64,000 bases of DNA from Variovorax ginsengisoli. Its GTDB lineage: Bacteria > Pseudomonadota > Gammaproteobacteria > Burkholderiales > Burkholderiaceae_C. The position numbers were made by a program, and so were the translations under genes. Positions 35,153 to 43,339 of this stretch are shown here, one piece after another. Under the pieces are notes generated by a model. The model was not told the origin of the DNA. It did no database searches and was given only the letters and a program-made list of their open reading frames with translations. Position 1 is the stretch's first letter, and every line of letters begins with the position of its first letter. Location of the stretch: contig NZ_JAUSRO010000009.1 of the NCBI RefSeq assembly GCF_030811835.1, positions 203,039 through 267,038 on the forward strand. The letters run 5' to 3'.

Positions 35153-36232
35153 ATGCTGACCCGAATCCTCTCTGGTGACTTCCCGCGCAGTCGTGTGCTC
35201 TCGGCGTTGCTGCTGCTGGTCGTCCTTTACCTGGCCACCGCGCCGTTCCTGTTCTCGGGGGCGCGCTCGCTCAACGTGGCCGCCACCATCTGCGTGTTCA
35301 TCGTACTCGTGGCGTCGTTCGACCTGCTGCTGGGCTATTGCGGCGTGGTGTCGTTCGCGCATGCGATGTTCTACGGCATCGGCGCCTACGGCGTGGCCAT
35401 CGCGATGTACAAGATGGGGCCGACCTGGACGGCGCTGGCCACCGGTGCGGTGTCCGCCATCGCGCTGTCGGTGCTGCTGTCCTTCCTCATCGCGCTGATC
35501 TCGCTGCGCGTGAAGGCGATCTTCTACACGATGATGACACTGGCCTTCGGCGCCGCCTTCGGTGCGCTGGTGATGCGGCTGAGCGGCCTGACGGGCGGCG
35601 ACGACGGCCGCACCTTCCGCCTGCCGGAGGTGTTGACGCCGGCCTGGCGGCTGTTCGAAGCGCCGGTGTTCGGCACCGCGGTCAATGGCCGCGTGCTCAC
35701 GTACTACCTGATCTTCGCCGTGTCGGCAGCGCTCTTCCTGCTGATGCTGCGCGTGGTGAACTCGCGCTTCGGCCGCGTGCTCGAGGCGATCCGCGAGAAC
35801 GACTTCCGCGCAGAGGCCATCGGCTACCGCACGCTCTACTACCGCATCGCGATCAACTGCCTGGCGGCCGCGCTCGCCACCTGTGCAGGCATCCTGATGG
35901 CGATTTGGCTGCGCTATGTCGGGCCCCAGACGACGGTTGGCTTCAACGTGATGCTCAACATCCTGCTGATGGCGGTGATCGGTGGGCTGGGCACCGTCTA
36001 CGGTGCGGTGGTCGGCGTCGCGCTGTTCGTGGTCGCCGAGAACTACCTGCAGAGCCTGATGGGCGGGTTGAGCGGCTCGCTCACCGCCGTGCCGCTGCTG
36101 GCCAAGCTGTTCCACCCGGACCGCTGGTTGCTGTGGTTCGGCCTGGTGTTCGTGCTGTCGGTCTATTTCTTTCCGAGCGGCATCGTCGGCAAGCTGCGCG
36201 CTGCGCTGCCTACAGCAAAGGGGATTCGATGA
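35153..36232 (+). CDS. livM: LivM-like ABC transporter permease
   Basis: A 359-aa inner-membrane permease starting at 35153 (MLTRILSGDFPRS). It has about nine to ten hydrophobic segments, the LivM hallmark LLLGYCGVVSFAHAMFYGIGA, and the coupling loop VIRENDFRAEAIGY-like region (EAIRENDFRAEAIGYRT), then MAVIGGLGTVYGAVVG. Its stop overlaps the following hydratase start (ATGA), tying uptake to catabolism in one transcript. Confidence 0.92.
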   Translation: MLTRILSGDFPRSRVLSALLLLVVLYLATAPFLFSGARSLNVAATICVFIVLVASFDLLLGYCGVVSFAHAMFYGIGAYGVAIAMYKMGPTWTALATGAVSAIALSVLLSFLIALISLRVKAIFYTMMTLAFGAAFGALVMRLSGLTGGDDGRTFRLPEVLTPAWRLFEAPVFGTAVNGRVLTYYLIFAVSAALFLLMLRVVNSRFGRVLEAIRENDFRAEAIGYRTLYYRIAINCLAAALATCAGILMAIWLRYVGPQTTVGFNVMLNILLMAVIGGLGTVYGAVVGVALFVVAENYLQSLMGGLSGSLTAVPLLAKLFHPDRWLLWFGLVFVLSVYFFPSGIVGKLRAALPTAKGIR

Positions 36233-37008
36233 GTGAGGCCACCAACGCAGCCGTGGGCGTGCGGGTCGACGGCCACGTGCTGATCGTCAGCATTCAGCGC
36301 CCGCAGGTACGCAACGCGGTCAACATGGCGGTGGCGCAGGGCATCGCCGCGGCGATGGAGGAACTCGACGCCAATCCGGCGCTGCACATCGGCGTCCTCA
36401 CCGGTTCCGGTGGCACCTTTTGCGCGGGCATGGACCTCAAGGCCTTCGCGTACGAGGGTGTCGAGCCCGCCATCGAGGGCCGGGGCTTCGCGGGCCTCTG
36501 CGAGGCCCCGCCGCGCAAGCCGTTGATCGCCGCCGTCGAAGGGCATGCGGTGGCCGGCGGCTTCGAGATCGTGCTGGCGTGCGACATGGTGGTGGCCGCG
36601 CGCGGCGCCAGCTTCGGACTGCCGGAGGCCAAGCGAGGCATCGTGGCCTCGTCGGGCGGGTTGATGCGGCTGCCCCAGCGGCTGTCGGCCAACCTCGCGA
36701 TGGAAATGGCACTGCTCGGCGACCCGATCTCCGCGGAACAGGCGCACGCCTGGGGGCTGGTCAACCGGCTGGTGGAGCCCGGACAGGCGCTCGCGGCAGC
36801 GCTGGTGCTGGCACGGGCCATCGACGCCAATGCGCCCTTGGCCGTGGCAGCGAGCAAGCAGATCGTGCAGGGCTCGCGCAACTGGAGCGATGCCGAGATG
36901 TTCGAGCGGCAGCGGCCCATCGCGCGTGCGGTGAACGGGTCGGCCGATGCGCGCGAAGGCGCGGCGGCGTTTGCGCAGAAGCGGGTGGCGCGTTGGCGCG
37001 GGTGTTGA
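36229..37008 (+). CDS. Enoyl-CoA hydratase/isomerase family protein
   Basis: A 259-aa crotonase-fold protein. Oxyanion-hole segments are GSGGTFCAGMDLKAF (~62-76) and EGHAVAGGFEIVLACDMVVAA (~102-122), followed by FGLPEAKRGIVASSGGL. Both halves of the active site are present. The gene is coupled by ATGA to the livM-like gene and ends the operon that began at 26281. It may act on a substrate-specific double bond that the FadB-like protein cannot handle (inference). Confidence 0.92.
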   Translation: MSEATNAAVGVRVDGHVLIVSIQRPQVRNAVNMAVAQGIAAAMEELDANPALHIGVLTGSGGTFCAGMDLKAFAYEGVEPAIEGRGFAGLCEAPPRKPLIAAVEGHAVAGGFEIVLACDMVVAARGASFGLPEAKRGIVASSGGLMRLPQRLSANLAMEMALLGDPISAEQAHAWGLVNRLVEPGQALAAALVLARAIDANAPLAVAASKQIVQGSRNWSDAEMFERQRPIARAVNGSADAREGAAAFAQKRVARWRGC

Positions 37009-37056
37009 GGCCGGCGTGGTGGAATCACAGCCTCTCATTCCGGACCCCACGCTCCC

Positions 37057-38007
37057 ATGCACCCCTTACAACCCTTGCTCAGCGCCATCGCTTCCATGCC
37101 GCTGCCTGGCGACGCGCAGCGTATCTTCCACGGCCGCGGCGCACTTCACCCCGACTGTGCGCATCTGTCTCTCGACTTCTTTGCGCCCGTGTGGCTGTTG
37201 ACCAGCTTCCAGCCTGTTGCAGAGGATGACTTGGCGGTGATCGGTTCGGCGCTCGCGCAGCGCTGGGAACAACTGGCGCCTGGCGAGCCGCTGCACTGGG
37301 TGTTTCAATGCCGGCACGAAGGCCAGAGCCACACGCAAGTGATGGCTGGCACCGTGCCCGATCCGCATTGGGTCACCGAAGCCGGTGTCCGCTACCGCGT
37401 CAACGTGGCCAAGGGCCAGAACCATGGGCTGTTTCTGGATATGGCGCAAGGACGGCGCTGGGTGCACGCGTTCTTGGCGGCGCGCACCGAGCCTCGGTCG
37501 CGCGTTCGGGTGCTGAATCTGTTCGCCTACACCTGCGCCTTTTCGGTCGTCGCTCGACTGGCAGGGGCCCGGCATGTCACCAACCTGGACATGAGCAAGC
37601 CGGCGCTGGCCATCGGGCAGCAGAACCACCGCGCCAACGGGGTGTTGTCCGATGTCAGCTTTCTGCCGCACGACCTGTTCGCGTCGTGGGGAAAAGTGAC
37701 GCGCGGCGGACCCTATGGGTTGATCATCATCGACCCGCCGAGCTACCAGAAGGGCAGCTTTGTCGCCACCAAGGACTACGCACGGCTCATCAAACGCCTG
37801 CCGGACCTGCTGGCGCCAGATGGCCATGTCTTGCTCTGCCTCAACGCGCCGGAACTGGGGCCGGCTTTTCTGAAGGACGCCATGGGTGCGCTGGCGCCAG
37901 AACTGGCGTTCGTGGAGCGGCTCGCGAATCCGCCCGCTTTTGCGGATGTCTCGGAAGAGCGATCGCTGAAGGCGCTGGTCTACAAGGCGCCGCCGCGGTC
38001 GCAATGA
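37057..38007 (+). CDS. Class I SAM-dependent methyltransferase (RlmI/RlmK-like catalytic domain)
   Basis: A 316-aa methyltransferase. The SAM-binding motif VRVLNLFAYTCAFSVVARLAGA is near residue 150, the acidic post-I motif VTNLDMSKPAL follows, and the catalytic IIIDPPSYQKGSFVATKDY segment near 225 matches rRNA methyltransferases of the RlmI/RlmL-C group. The preceding KGQNHGLFLDMAQGRRWV is also typical. It lacks the N-terminal PUA domain of RlmI. The probable role is nucleic-acid base methylation; the target is unknown. It is a housekeeping-type gene unrelated to the flanking catabolic operons. Confidence 0.85.
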   Translation: MHPLQPLLSAIASMPLPGDAQRIFHGRGALHPDCAHLSLDFFAPVWLLTSFQPVAEDDLAVIGSALAQRWEQLAPGEPLHWVFQCRHEGQSHTQVMAGTVPDPHWVTEAGVRYRVNVAKGQNHGLFLDMAQGRRWVHAFLAARTEPRSRVRVLNLFAYTCAFSVVARLAGARHVTNLDMSKPALAIGQQNHRANGVLSDVSFLPHDLFASWGKVTRGGPYGLIIIDPPSYQKGSFVATKDYARLIKRLPDLLAPDGHVLLCLNAPELGPAFLKDAMGALAPELAFVERLANPPAFADVSEERSLKALVYKAPPRSQ

Positions 38008-38023
38008 AGGGCGGTCGATCGCA

Positions 38024-38824
38024 TCAGGCGTGGTCTTTCTTGGCAGGGTTACCCACGTAGGGGATCGCGTGGTCGATGGTGTCCCAGATGAAGCGGCCCG
38101 ACGGGCTCTGCTGCTCCTCCACGATGTGCGCCACCAGGCCGGCAGCACGCGAGATGACGGCGAAGCCGCGCATGACCCCGGTGGGGACGCCGATCTCTCC
38201 CAGCAGCGCGGCCACGGCACCGGTGGCGTTCAGGGTGATCGGCCGGCCCACGACTTCGTCGACGGCGGCTGACAACTGATTCAGCGCCCGTACCTTGTCG
38301 CCCTTGAGCTCTGACTCGGCACGCGCAAGTTCCAGTAGCTTGTAGGCCCGTGGATCGACCGGTTTGTGCAAGTGGTGGCCAAAGCCCGGCACCGCGCTGC
38401 GCTGCGCTTTGTAATGACGGGCGATCGCCAGCGCTTCGGCCTGTGGGTCGGCCGCTGCCTGAATGCGGTCGAGCAGGCCCGAGCAGTTCTCCATGGTGCC
38501 GACGAAGCTGCTTCCCACAGCCAGCAGGCCCGAGGCGACGGCGCCCTGCAGGTTCTCTGGTGCGCTCATGTAGATGAGCCGGGTGGCGATGGCGCTGGGC
38601 GTCAGGCCGTGCTCCATCAGTACGATCAACACGGCGTCGGTGATGCGCATGTCCACCGGACGCGGCGTGCGCTGCAGAATCTGCATCAGCATGACCTCGG
38701 TGAAGGTCTTCTTGCCTAGCAGGTCTTCCACCAGATCGGCATCGCCGTAGTGCAGGCTGGTGAGGGTGTGGGTGCACAGGCGGGTGACGGGCCCCTTGGC
38801 GCCGTCGGGCAGGGATGCAGTCAT
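38024..38824 (-). CDS. Citryl-CoA lyase (citrate synthase-fold)
   Basis: About 266 aa from the ATG at 38824 (MTASLPDGAKG), chosen because AAGGAGA lies 8-14 bases upstream; an ATG at 38860 would add twelve residues. It is a short citrate-synthase-domain protein, with HLHKPVDPRAYKLLELARAE holding the active-site-like histidine region (GFGHHLHKPVDPR) and a C-terminal GRFIWDTIDHAIPYVG. Short stand-alone members like this are annotated as citryl-CoA lyases, which cleave citryl-CoA to acetyl-CoA and oxaloacetate. Its neighbours, a CoA ligase and a carboxylate receptor, fit a two-step citrate-type cleavage. Confidence 0.82.
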   Translation of the reverse strand: MTASLPDGAKGPVTRLCTHTLTSLHYGDADLVEDLLGKKTFTEVMLMQILQRTPRPVDMRITDAVLIVLMEHGLTPSAIATRLIYMSAPENLQGAVASGLLAVGSSFVGTMENCSGLLDRIQAAADPQAEALAIARHYKAQRSAVPGFGHHLHKPVDPRAYKLLELARAESELKGDKVRALNQLSAAVDEVVGRPITLNATGAVAALLGEIGVPTGVMRGFAVISRAAGLVAHIVEEQQSPSGRFIWDTIDHAIPYVGNPAKKDHA

Positions 38825-38856
38825 GTCTTGTGTCTCCTTGGATGGGCGGTCTGTTT

Positions 38857-40374
38857 TCATGCGGTGGCGGCTGCTTTGAGCGCATCCTCTCGTACCGCCG
38901 TCTTTAGCAACTTGCCCACCGGTGAACGTGGCAGGCTTTTGTAGAAGTGGATGTGTTTGGGCGTGTGTACCGGTCCGAGCTTTTCGCGCACGAAGGCCAT
39001 CAGCGCCGTAGCGTCCTCAGTAGCACCGTCACGCAACTGGACGGCTGCGTGCACCGCCTCACCCCATTTGTCGTCGGGCACACCGAACACCACGCATTCG
39101 TGCACTTCGGGGTGCTGGCCCAGCGCGTTCTCCACATCGATCGGATAGACATTGAAGCCACCGGTGATGACCAGGTCCTTCAGCCGGTCCTTCAGGTAGA
39201 GATAGCCGCGCTCATCGAGCAGGCCGCGGTCGCCGGTGTGCAGCCAGCCGTCGACCAGGGTCTCGGCGGTCTTGTCGGGCAGACGCCAGTAGCCGGTCAT
39301 GAGCAGGTCGCCCCTCGCTACCACTTCACCCACCTCGCCACGCGGCAACAGGCGGCCATCGGGTGCCATGATGGCCAAGTCGGTGAGCCACGTGATACGG
39401 CCGACCGAAGCCCAGTTGTCGGGGTCCTCGAAGTCTGCAGGCCTCATGGCGGTGAGGATCTGCGGCGCCTCGGTCTGGCCGTAGGTGGTGCAAAGCACCG
39501 GGCCGAAGAACTCGCGCACCTGACGGATCTTTTCCGGCGGCATCGGCGCGCCGCCGTAAATCAGCCGGCGCAGCGCAGGAAAGTCGGCGCGCGAGACATT
39601 CGGCAGCGCCATCAGCATGTAGATCAGCGTGGGCGGCATGAAGCAGACGGTGCCAGCGCGGTCGCGGAAGGCGGCATGTACGGCCTGCGCGCCAGCATCG
39701 GCCATAAGCACATGGCAGCCACCCTGCGCCAGGATCGGCAGCACATAAGTGGAGGTTCCGTGGGTGATGGGGGCGGCCATCACGTAGCGCTCGTGTTCGT
39801 CGAATCCCCAGCTTTGGATCTGGTTGCAGATGTTCGCCACCCAGGCACGGTAGGGCTGCATCACCCCCTTGGGCGCACCGGTGGTCCCGCCGGTGAACTT
39901 GATGGCCTGCGTGGCATCGATCGGCAGTTCGATCGTGGGTTGCGCCGCGCCGGCATGGCGGGCGATGAGGCCCGTCACGGTGGGTCCAGTTTCGCCCTGC
40001 GGCGCGTGGCTGAACACCCGCTGGCCCGGCGCGCCGTCGAGCAGGTCCGCATAAGCGGATTCCACCACCATGATGGTTGACTCGGTCGCATCGACCAGGC
40101 GGCGCAACTCGGACCGGGTGCTGCGCGGATTCAGCGGCACCCACACCTTGCCGCAAGCAAGGGTCGCCAGCAGTGCCACGATATGTTCGGCGCTGTTCTT
40201 GGCACAGATGCCGACACGGCTCTGCGGCGTGGGATCCATTGCCAATAACCCGGCCGCCAGGGCTTTCACCTGTTCGGCCAGGACCGCGAAGCTGACGCAG
40301 CCTTCGGGTGCGTCGATGGCAGTGCGATCGGGCCAGCGCTCGGCCGCGCGCCAGAAGAAATCGATGGGATACAT
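38857..40374 (-). CDS. AMP-forming acyl-CoA/organic acid-CoA ligase
   Basis: A 505-aa ANL ligase. Motifs are IKFTGGTTGAPKGVMQ near residue 171, TTYGQTEAPQILTAM near 300, and C-terminal DLVITGGFNVYPIDVE and LPRSPVGKLLKTAV with the catalytic lysine. It starts at 40374 (MYPIDFFWRAAERWP) behind an A-rich AAAAAGGG ribosome site. It lies between the Bug receptor and citryl-CoA lyase genes, so it may make the CoA ester that the lyase cleaves. That would be atypical chemistry for an AMP-forming enzyme if the acid is citrate. Confidence 0.9.
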   Translation of the reverse strand: MYPIDFFWRAAERWPDRTAIDAPEGCVSFAVLAEQVKALAAGLLAMDPTPQSRVGICAKNSAEHIVALLATLACGKVWVPLNPRSTRSELRRLVDATESTIMVVESAYADLLDGAPGQRVFSHAPQGETGPTVTGLIARHAGAAQPTIELPIDATQAIKFTGGTTGAPKGVMQPYRAWVANICNQIQSWGFDEHERYVMAAPITHGTSTYVLPILAQGGCHVLMADAGAQAVHAAFRDRAGTVCFMPPTLIYMLMALPNVSRADFPALRRLIYGGAPMPPEKIRQVREFFGPVLCTTYGQTEAPQILTAMRPADFEDPDNWASVGRITWLTDLAIMAPDGRLLPRGEVGEVVARGDLLMTGYWRLPDKTAETLVDGWLHTGDRGLLDERGYLYLKDRLKDLVITGGFNVYPIDVENALGQHPEVHECVVFGVPDDKWGEAVHAAVQLRDGATEDATALMAFVREKLGPVHTPKHIHFYKSLPRSPVGKLLKTAVREDALKAAATA

Positions 40375-40408
40375 GATGCAAACCCTTTTTTTTGGGATCA
40401 GTCGGGAA

Positions 40409-41410
40409 TCACTCGGCCTTGGCGCCGGACGCTTTCACCACGTCATGCCAACGTTTGGTTTCGGCGACGATGAGGGTGCGGAACTGCTCGGGCGTCCCGG
40501 GTTCGGCCGTGGCGGCCAGTTCGCCCAAGCGCCTCTTCACGTCGGGCAGCGCCAGGGCCTTGTTGATTTCGGTATTCAGCCGGTCAACGATGGACCGTGG
40601 CGTGCCGGTGGGCGCGGCGATGCCGAACCACGACTGCACGTCGAAGCCCGAATACCCCGACTCGGCCACCGTGGGAACGTCTGGCAGCAGTGGCGAACGC
40701 CTGGCACTCGTGATGGCGATGGCGCGCAGCCGGCCGGACTGCACATGCGGCAATGACGATGGCGTGTTGTCGAACATCGACTGCACCTGGCCACCCAACA
40801 GATCGGTCACCGCCGGCGCGCTTCCTTTGTAGGGGATGTGCAGCATGTTGGCCTTGGAGACCATCTTGAACATCTCACCCGAGAGGTGGATGGACGAGCC
40901 ACTGCCCGACGATGCAAAGGTGATGCCGTTGGGGGAGTCGGCTGCGAATTTCAGGTATTCGGCCACCGACCTGATTGGCAGCTTGGGATTCACCACCAGG
41001 ATGTTGGGCACCCGGGCGATCAGGCCGACCGGCTCGAGGTCTTTCTGCGCATTGAAGTTCAGCTTGTCGTAGAGCGTGGCGTTGATGGTGTTGGCGATGG
41101 TGAACAGGTAGAGCGTGGCACCGTCCGGTGGTGAGTGGGCCACGATGTCGGCACCGACGTTGCTGTTGGCCCCCGCCCGGTTATCCACGACGAATTGCTG
41201 GCCCATCTGTTCGCTGAGCTTGACGGCGATCAGTCGTGCGATGACGTCGGTGGCACCGCCGGCTGCATAACCCACCACCAGGCGCACGGGCTTGGCGGGG
41301 TAACTGGCGAGGGGCTGGGTCTGGGCAGCGATCGGCGCGAAGAGGCCGGCCAGGGCGGTGCAGCCGGCCAGCGCCAGCACGCGTCGGCGGGGTGTTGAAA
41401 AGGAATGCAT
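40409..41410 (-). CDS. Bug-family (TctC-like) solute receptor
   Basis: A 333-aa receptor with the Bug signature YPAKPVRLVVGYAAGGATDV and FVVDNRAGANSNVGADIVA. The N-terminus has RRRVLALAGCTALAG, where LAGC could be a lipobox (Cys17), so it may be a lipoprotein rather than a free periplasmic protein. It is first in the minus-strand operon with the ligase and citryl-CoA lyase, and divergent from the IclR regulator at 41512. Bug receptors bind small carboxylates, consistent with an uptake/sensing role for the same acid. Confidence 0.9.
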   Translation of the reverse strand: MHSFSTPRRRVLALAGCTALAGLFAPIAAQTQPLASYPAKPVRLVVGYAAGGATDVIARLIAVKLSEQMGQQFVVDNRAGANSNVGADIVAHSPPDGATLYLFTIANTINATLYDKLNFNAQKDLEPVGLIARVPNILVVNPKLPIRSVAEYLKFAADSPNGITFASSGSGSSIHLSGEMFKMVSKANMLHIPYKGSAPAVTDLLGGQVQSMFDNTPSSLPHVQSGRLRAIAITSARRSPLLPDVPTVAESGYSGFDVQSWFGIAAPTGTPRSIVDRLNTEINKALALPDVKRRLGELAATAEPGTPEQFRTLIVAETKRWHDVVKASGAKAE

Positions 41411-41511
41411 GTCTGTCTCCGTTCTTGTGTTGATGACCAGTTCGTTTTGGGCTGCGACCGCCTCCGGGTGACAATTCGTCCATTGCGACCGACCGTTGTG
41501 GATTCTTCGCC

Positions 41512-42309
41512 ATGCCGTCCCCCACCACCAGCCAGAACGTCCGCCAGCCGGACGACCTTGTCGACGCCGGCAGCCGTACGCTGCGGCGCGGCCTTCAACT
41601 GCTCGACGTGATTCTTCAAAAGAGGCGGGAGGGCGTGCGGGTGGCCGAGCTCTGTCGCGCCTGCGGGTTGCAGCGGGCTACCGTCTATCGGCTGCTGTCC
41701 ACACTGATCGAGAGCGGCTATGTATCCCAGCGCGACCGTTGGCGCTATGTGCCGGGGCCGCGCACCAAAGTCTTTTTGCAACCCCCGCCAGCCGACGATC
41801 TTGCGGCCCGGCTGCAGCCCGTCCTGGCGCGGGTCAGCGCAGCATGCGGCGAGCCGTCCTTTGCCGTGTTGGCCGAAGGTCGGATGTCGCACTGCATCGC
41901 CCGGCAACTGGGCACGCAGCCGATCCAGGTGCTGGTGGTGGAGATCGGCAGACGCCAGCCGCTTGGTGTGGGTGCCGCCGGACTGGCCTTGCTCGCGGCG
42001 ATGTCGCCAACTGAGTCCGCCGCCATCGTCGCCGCCAACGCTCAGGTTTTGCCGCGCTACGGGGGCATGACGCCCGAACGCATGGATATCCTCGTCACCG
42101 CCACGCGAGAGCGTGGCTGGTCTGTGGTGGGCAACCATGTCATAGAAGGCACGCTAGGTGTGGGCGTGCCGGTGCCAGCGATCGAGGGTCCGCCAGTGGC
42201 GGCCATCAGCGTGGCTGCCCCGCAGGATCGGATGCCGCGCCAACGGCAGCAACTGATCGCACGGCGCATGCGCGAGGCGCTCGAGACGTTATTGCCTGCC
42301 GGACTGTGA
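41512..42309 (+). CDS. IclR-family transcriptional regulator
   Basis: A 265-aa regulator with an N-terminal winged HTH (RVAELCRACGLQRATVYRLL, residues ~45-64) and a C-terminal IclR effector domain (~85-260), including VGAAGLALLAAMSPTESAAI and GVGVPVPAIEGPPVAAISV. It is divergent from the Bug/ligase/citryl-CoA lyase operon with a 101-base gap, the usual arrangement for an IclR regulator of that operon. No clear palindromic operator stands out in the gap. Confidence 0.92.
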   Translation: MPSPTTSQNVRQPDDLVDAGSRTLRRGLQLLDVILQKRREGVRVAELCRACGLQRATVYRLLSTLIESGYVSQRDRWRYVPGPRTKVFLQPPPADDLAARLQPVLARVSAACGEPSFAVLAEGRMSHCIARQLGTQPIQVLVVEIGRRQPLGVGAAGLALLAAMSPTESAAIVAANAQVLPRYGGMTPERMDILVTATRERGWSVVGNHVIEGTLGVGVPVPAIEGPPVAAISVAAPQDRMPRQRQQLIARRMREALETLLPAGL

Positions 42310-42367
42310 ACCCACCGACGAGTCGGCCTCTGACCGTCAGCCGTGTCTCCAGCGCCGCCGAGCCGCC

Positions 42368-43093
42368 TCAATTCAACGGCAGCGCCCCCATTCGAGGCAA
42401 CGTCCGTTCACCGGATTTCTGCAGGTGCCGGCGCATGCGCTTCTCGGCCTTCTCCTGGTCGCCGTCGAGGATCGCCTCGGTGATGCCACGGTATTCAGCC
42501 ACCATCGCGCGCAGGTCCGTGGTGGTCAGCGAGTGGTAGAACTGCGCGCGAAAGAGGTGGGCGCGGGCCTGCGGCAGCACCCGCTCGAGTTCGCTGCTCG
42601 CGGCGATCTCGAACATCACCTTGTAGTAGTTCGCGCGCTCGTCGAGCACCCGGTCGAGCGCATCGGGCGTCTTGGCATTGATGAGCGCACGGGCGGCCGC
42701 CTCGAAGCGGTGCGCGTTGTCGCCGATGCCGATGTGTGCTGCGGCCAGCCGCGCGGCCAGGCCTGACAGCACTTCCAGTACGCCCAGCAGGCTGCTCGCG
42801 TCCTCGCGCGTGAGCGAGCGGATCACTGCACCCCGATGCGGGGTGAGGTCGACCACGCCGCTCGAAGCGAGGATGCGCAGCGCTTCGCGCACCGTGCTGC
42901 GGCTCACGCCGAGGTCGCGTGTCAGGTCGGCTTCGATCAAGCGTTGCCCGACCGTGTAGCGGCGCATCAAGATGCCTTTGCTGATGGCGTCGGCCACCCG
43001 GTCGGGTGTGCTGCGCGGATGGACCTTTCGTTCCGGGGAGGGGGCCGTGCCGGTCGCGCGCCTGGGGGAAGTCGTTGGTTCAGGGTCGTTCAT
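42368..43093 (-). CDS. GntR-family regulator, FCD (FadR C-terminal) subfamily
   Basis: About 241 aa from the ATG at 43093 (MNDPEPTTSPRRA). The N-terminal winged HTH (~30-100) includes LTRDLGVSRSTVREALRILASSGVVDL. The helical FCD effector domain (~105-235) follows and normally uses Asp/His residues to bind a metal and a carboxylate. It is divergent from the kinase/acyl-CoA dehydrogenase operon, and the gap holds two sites of the TTGTC-GACAA type expected for this subfamily. It is probably a carboxylate- or acyl-CoA-responsive repressor of that operon and of itself. Confidence 0.9.
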   Translation of the reverse strand: MNDPEPTTSPRRATGTAPSPERKVHPRSTPDRVADAISKGILMRRYTVGQRLIEADLTRDLGVSRSTVREALRILASSGVVDLTPHRGAVIRSLTREDASSLLGVLEVLSGLAARLAAAHIGIGDNAHRFEAAARALINAKTPDALDRVLDERANYYKVMFEIAASSELERVLPQARAHLFRAQFYHSLTTTDLRAMVAEYRGITEAILDGDQEKAEKRMRRHLQKSGERTLPRMGALPLN

Positions 43094-43165
43094 TCGAGCT
43101 TGCACGGTACACAGAAGGAGCGCCGGCACGCGGGTCGGCACGTTGATTCTAGGAGTGCGGCGACA

Positions 43166-43184
43166 TGCCCACAGCGTGTGGGCA
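43166..43184. promoter_or_regulatory. 19-bp palindrome in the gntR upstream region
   Basis: TGCCCACA-GCG-TGTGGGCA is a perfect 8-bp inverted repeat with a 3-base centre, 73-91 bases upstream of the GntR gene. It is unlike the GntR-type sites at 43274-43306 in sequence and GC content, so it may bind another protein or form a hairpin in the gntR leader. Confidence 0.45.
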
Positions 43185-43273
43185 CAAGACACTCGCACAG
43201 GCGCTGCTTACGCTCCCCGTATGCGATTCCAAGGTCGACGCGCGCGTCAGTCAGCGATACAACGTCATCATCA

Positions 43274-43306
43274 TGTCGGACAAACCCTATCTTATTGTCT
43301 GACAAT
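43274..43306. promoter_or_regulatory. Tandem GntR/FCD-type operator
   Basis: Site 1 is TGTCGGACA (43274-43282); site 2 is ATTGTCTGACAAT (43294-43306), a perfect 13-bp palindrome that fits the TNGTNNNACNA pattern of FCD regulators. The centres (43278 and 43300) are 22 bases apart, about two DNA turns, so dimers could sit on one face. The pair lies 34-66 bases upstream of the kinase-gene ATG at 43340. Confidence 0.65.
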
Positions 43307-43339
43307 TATCGCTACGATCAGGGCCATGAAAGCTGATGC

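Noticed and set aside
40383..40396. T-run before the CoA ligase gene as a terminator
   Set aside because: No stem precedes it; on the minus strand it is an A-rich stretch ending in GGG that serves as the ribosome site of the ligase.
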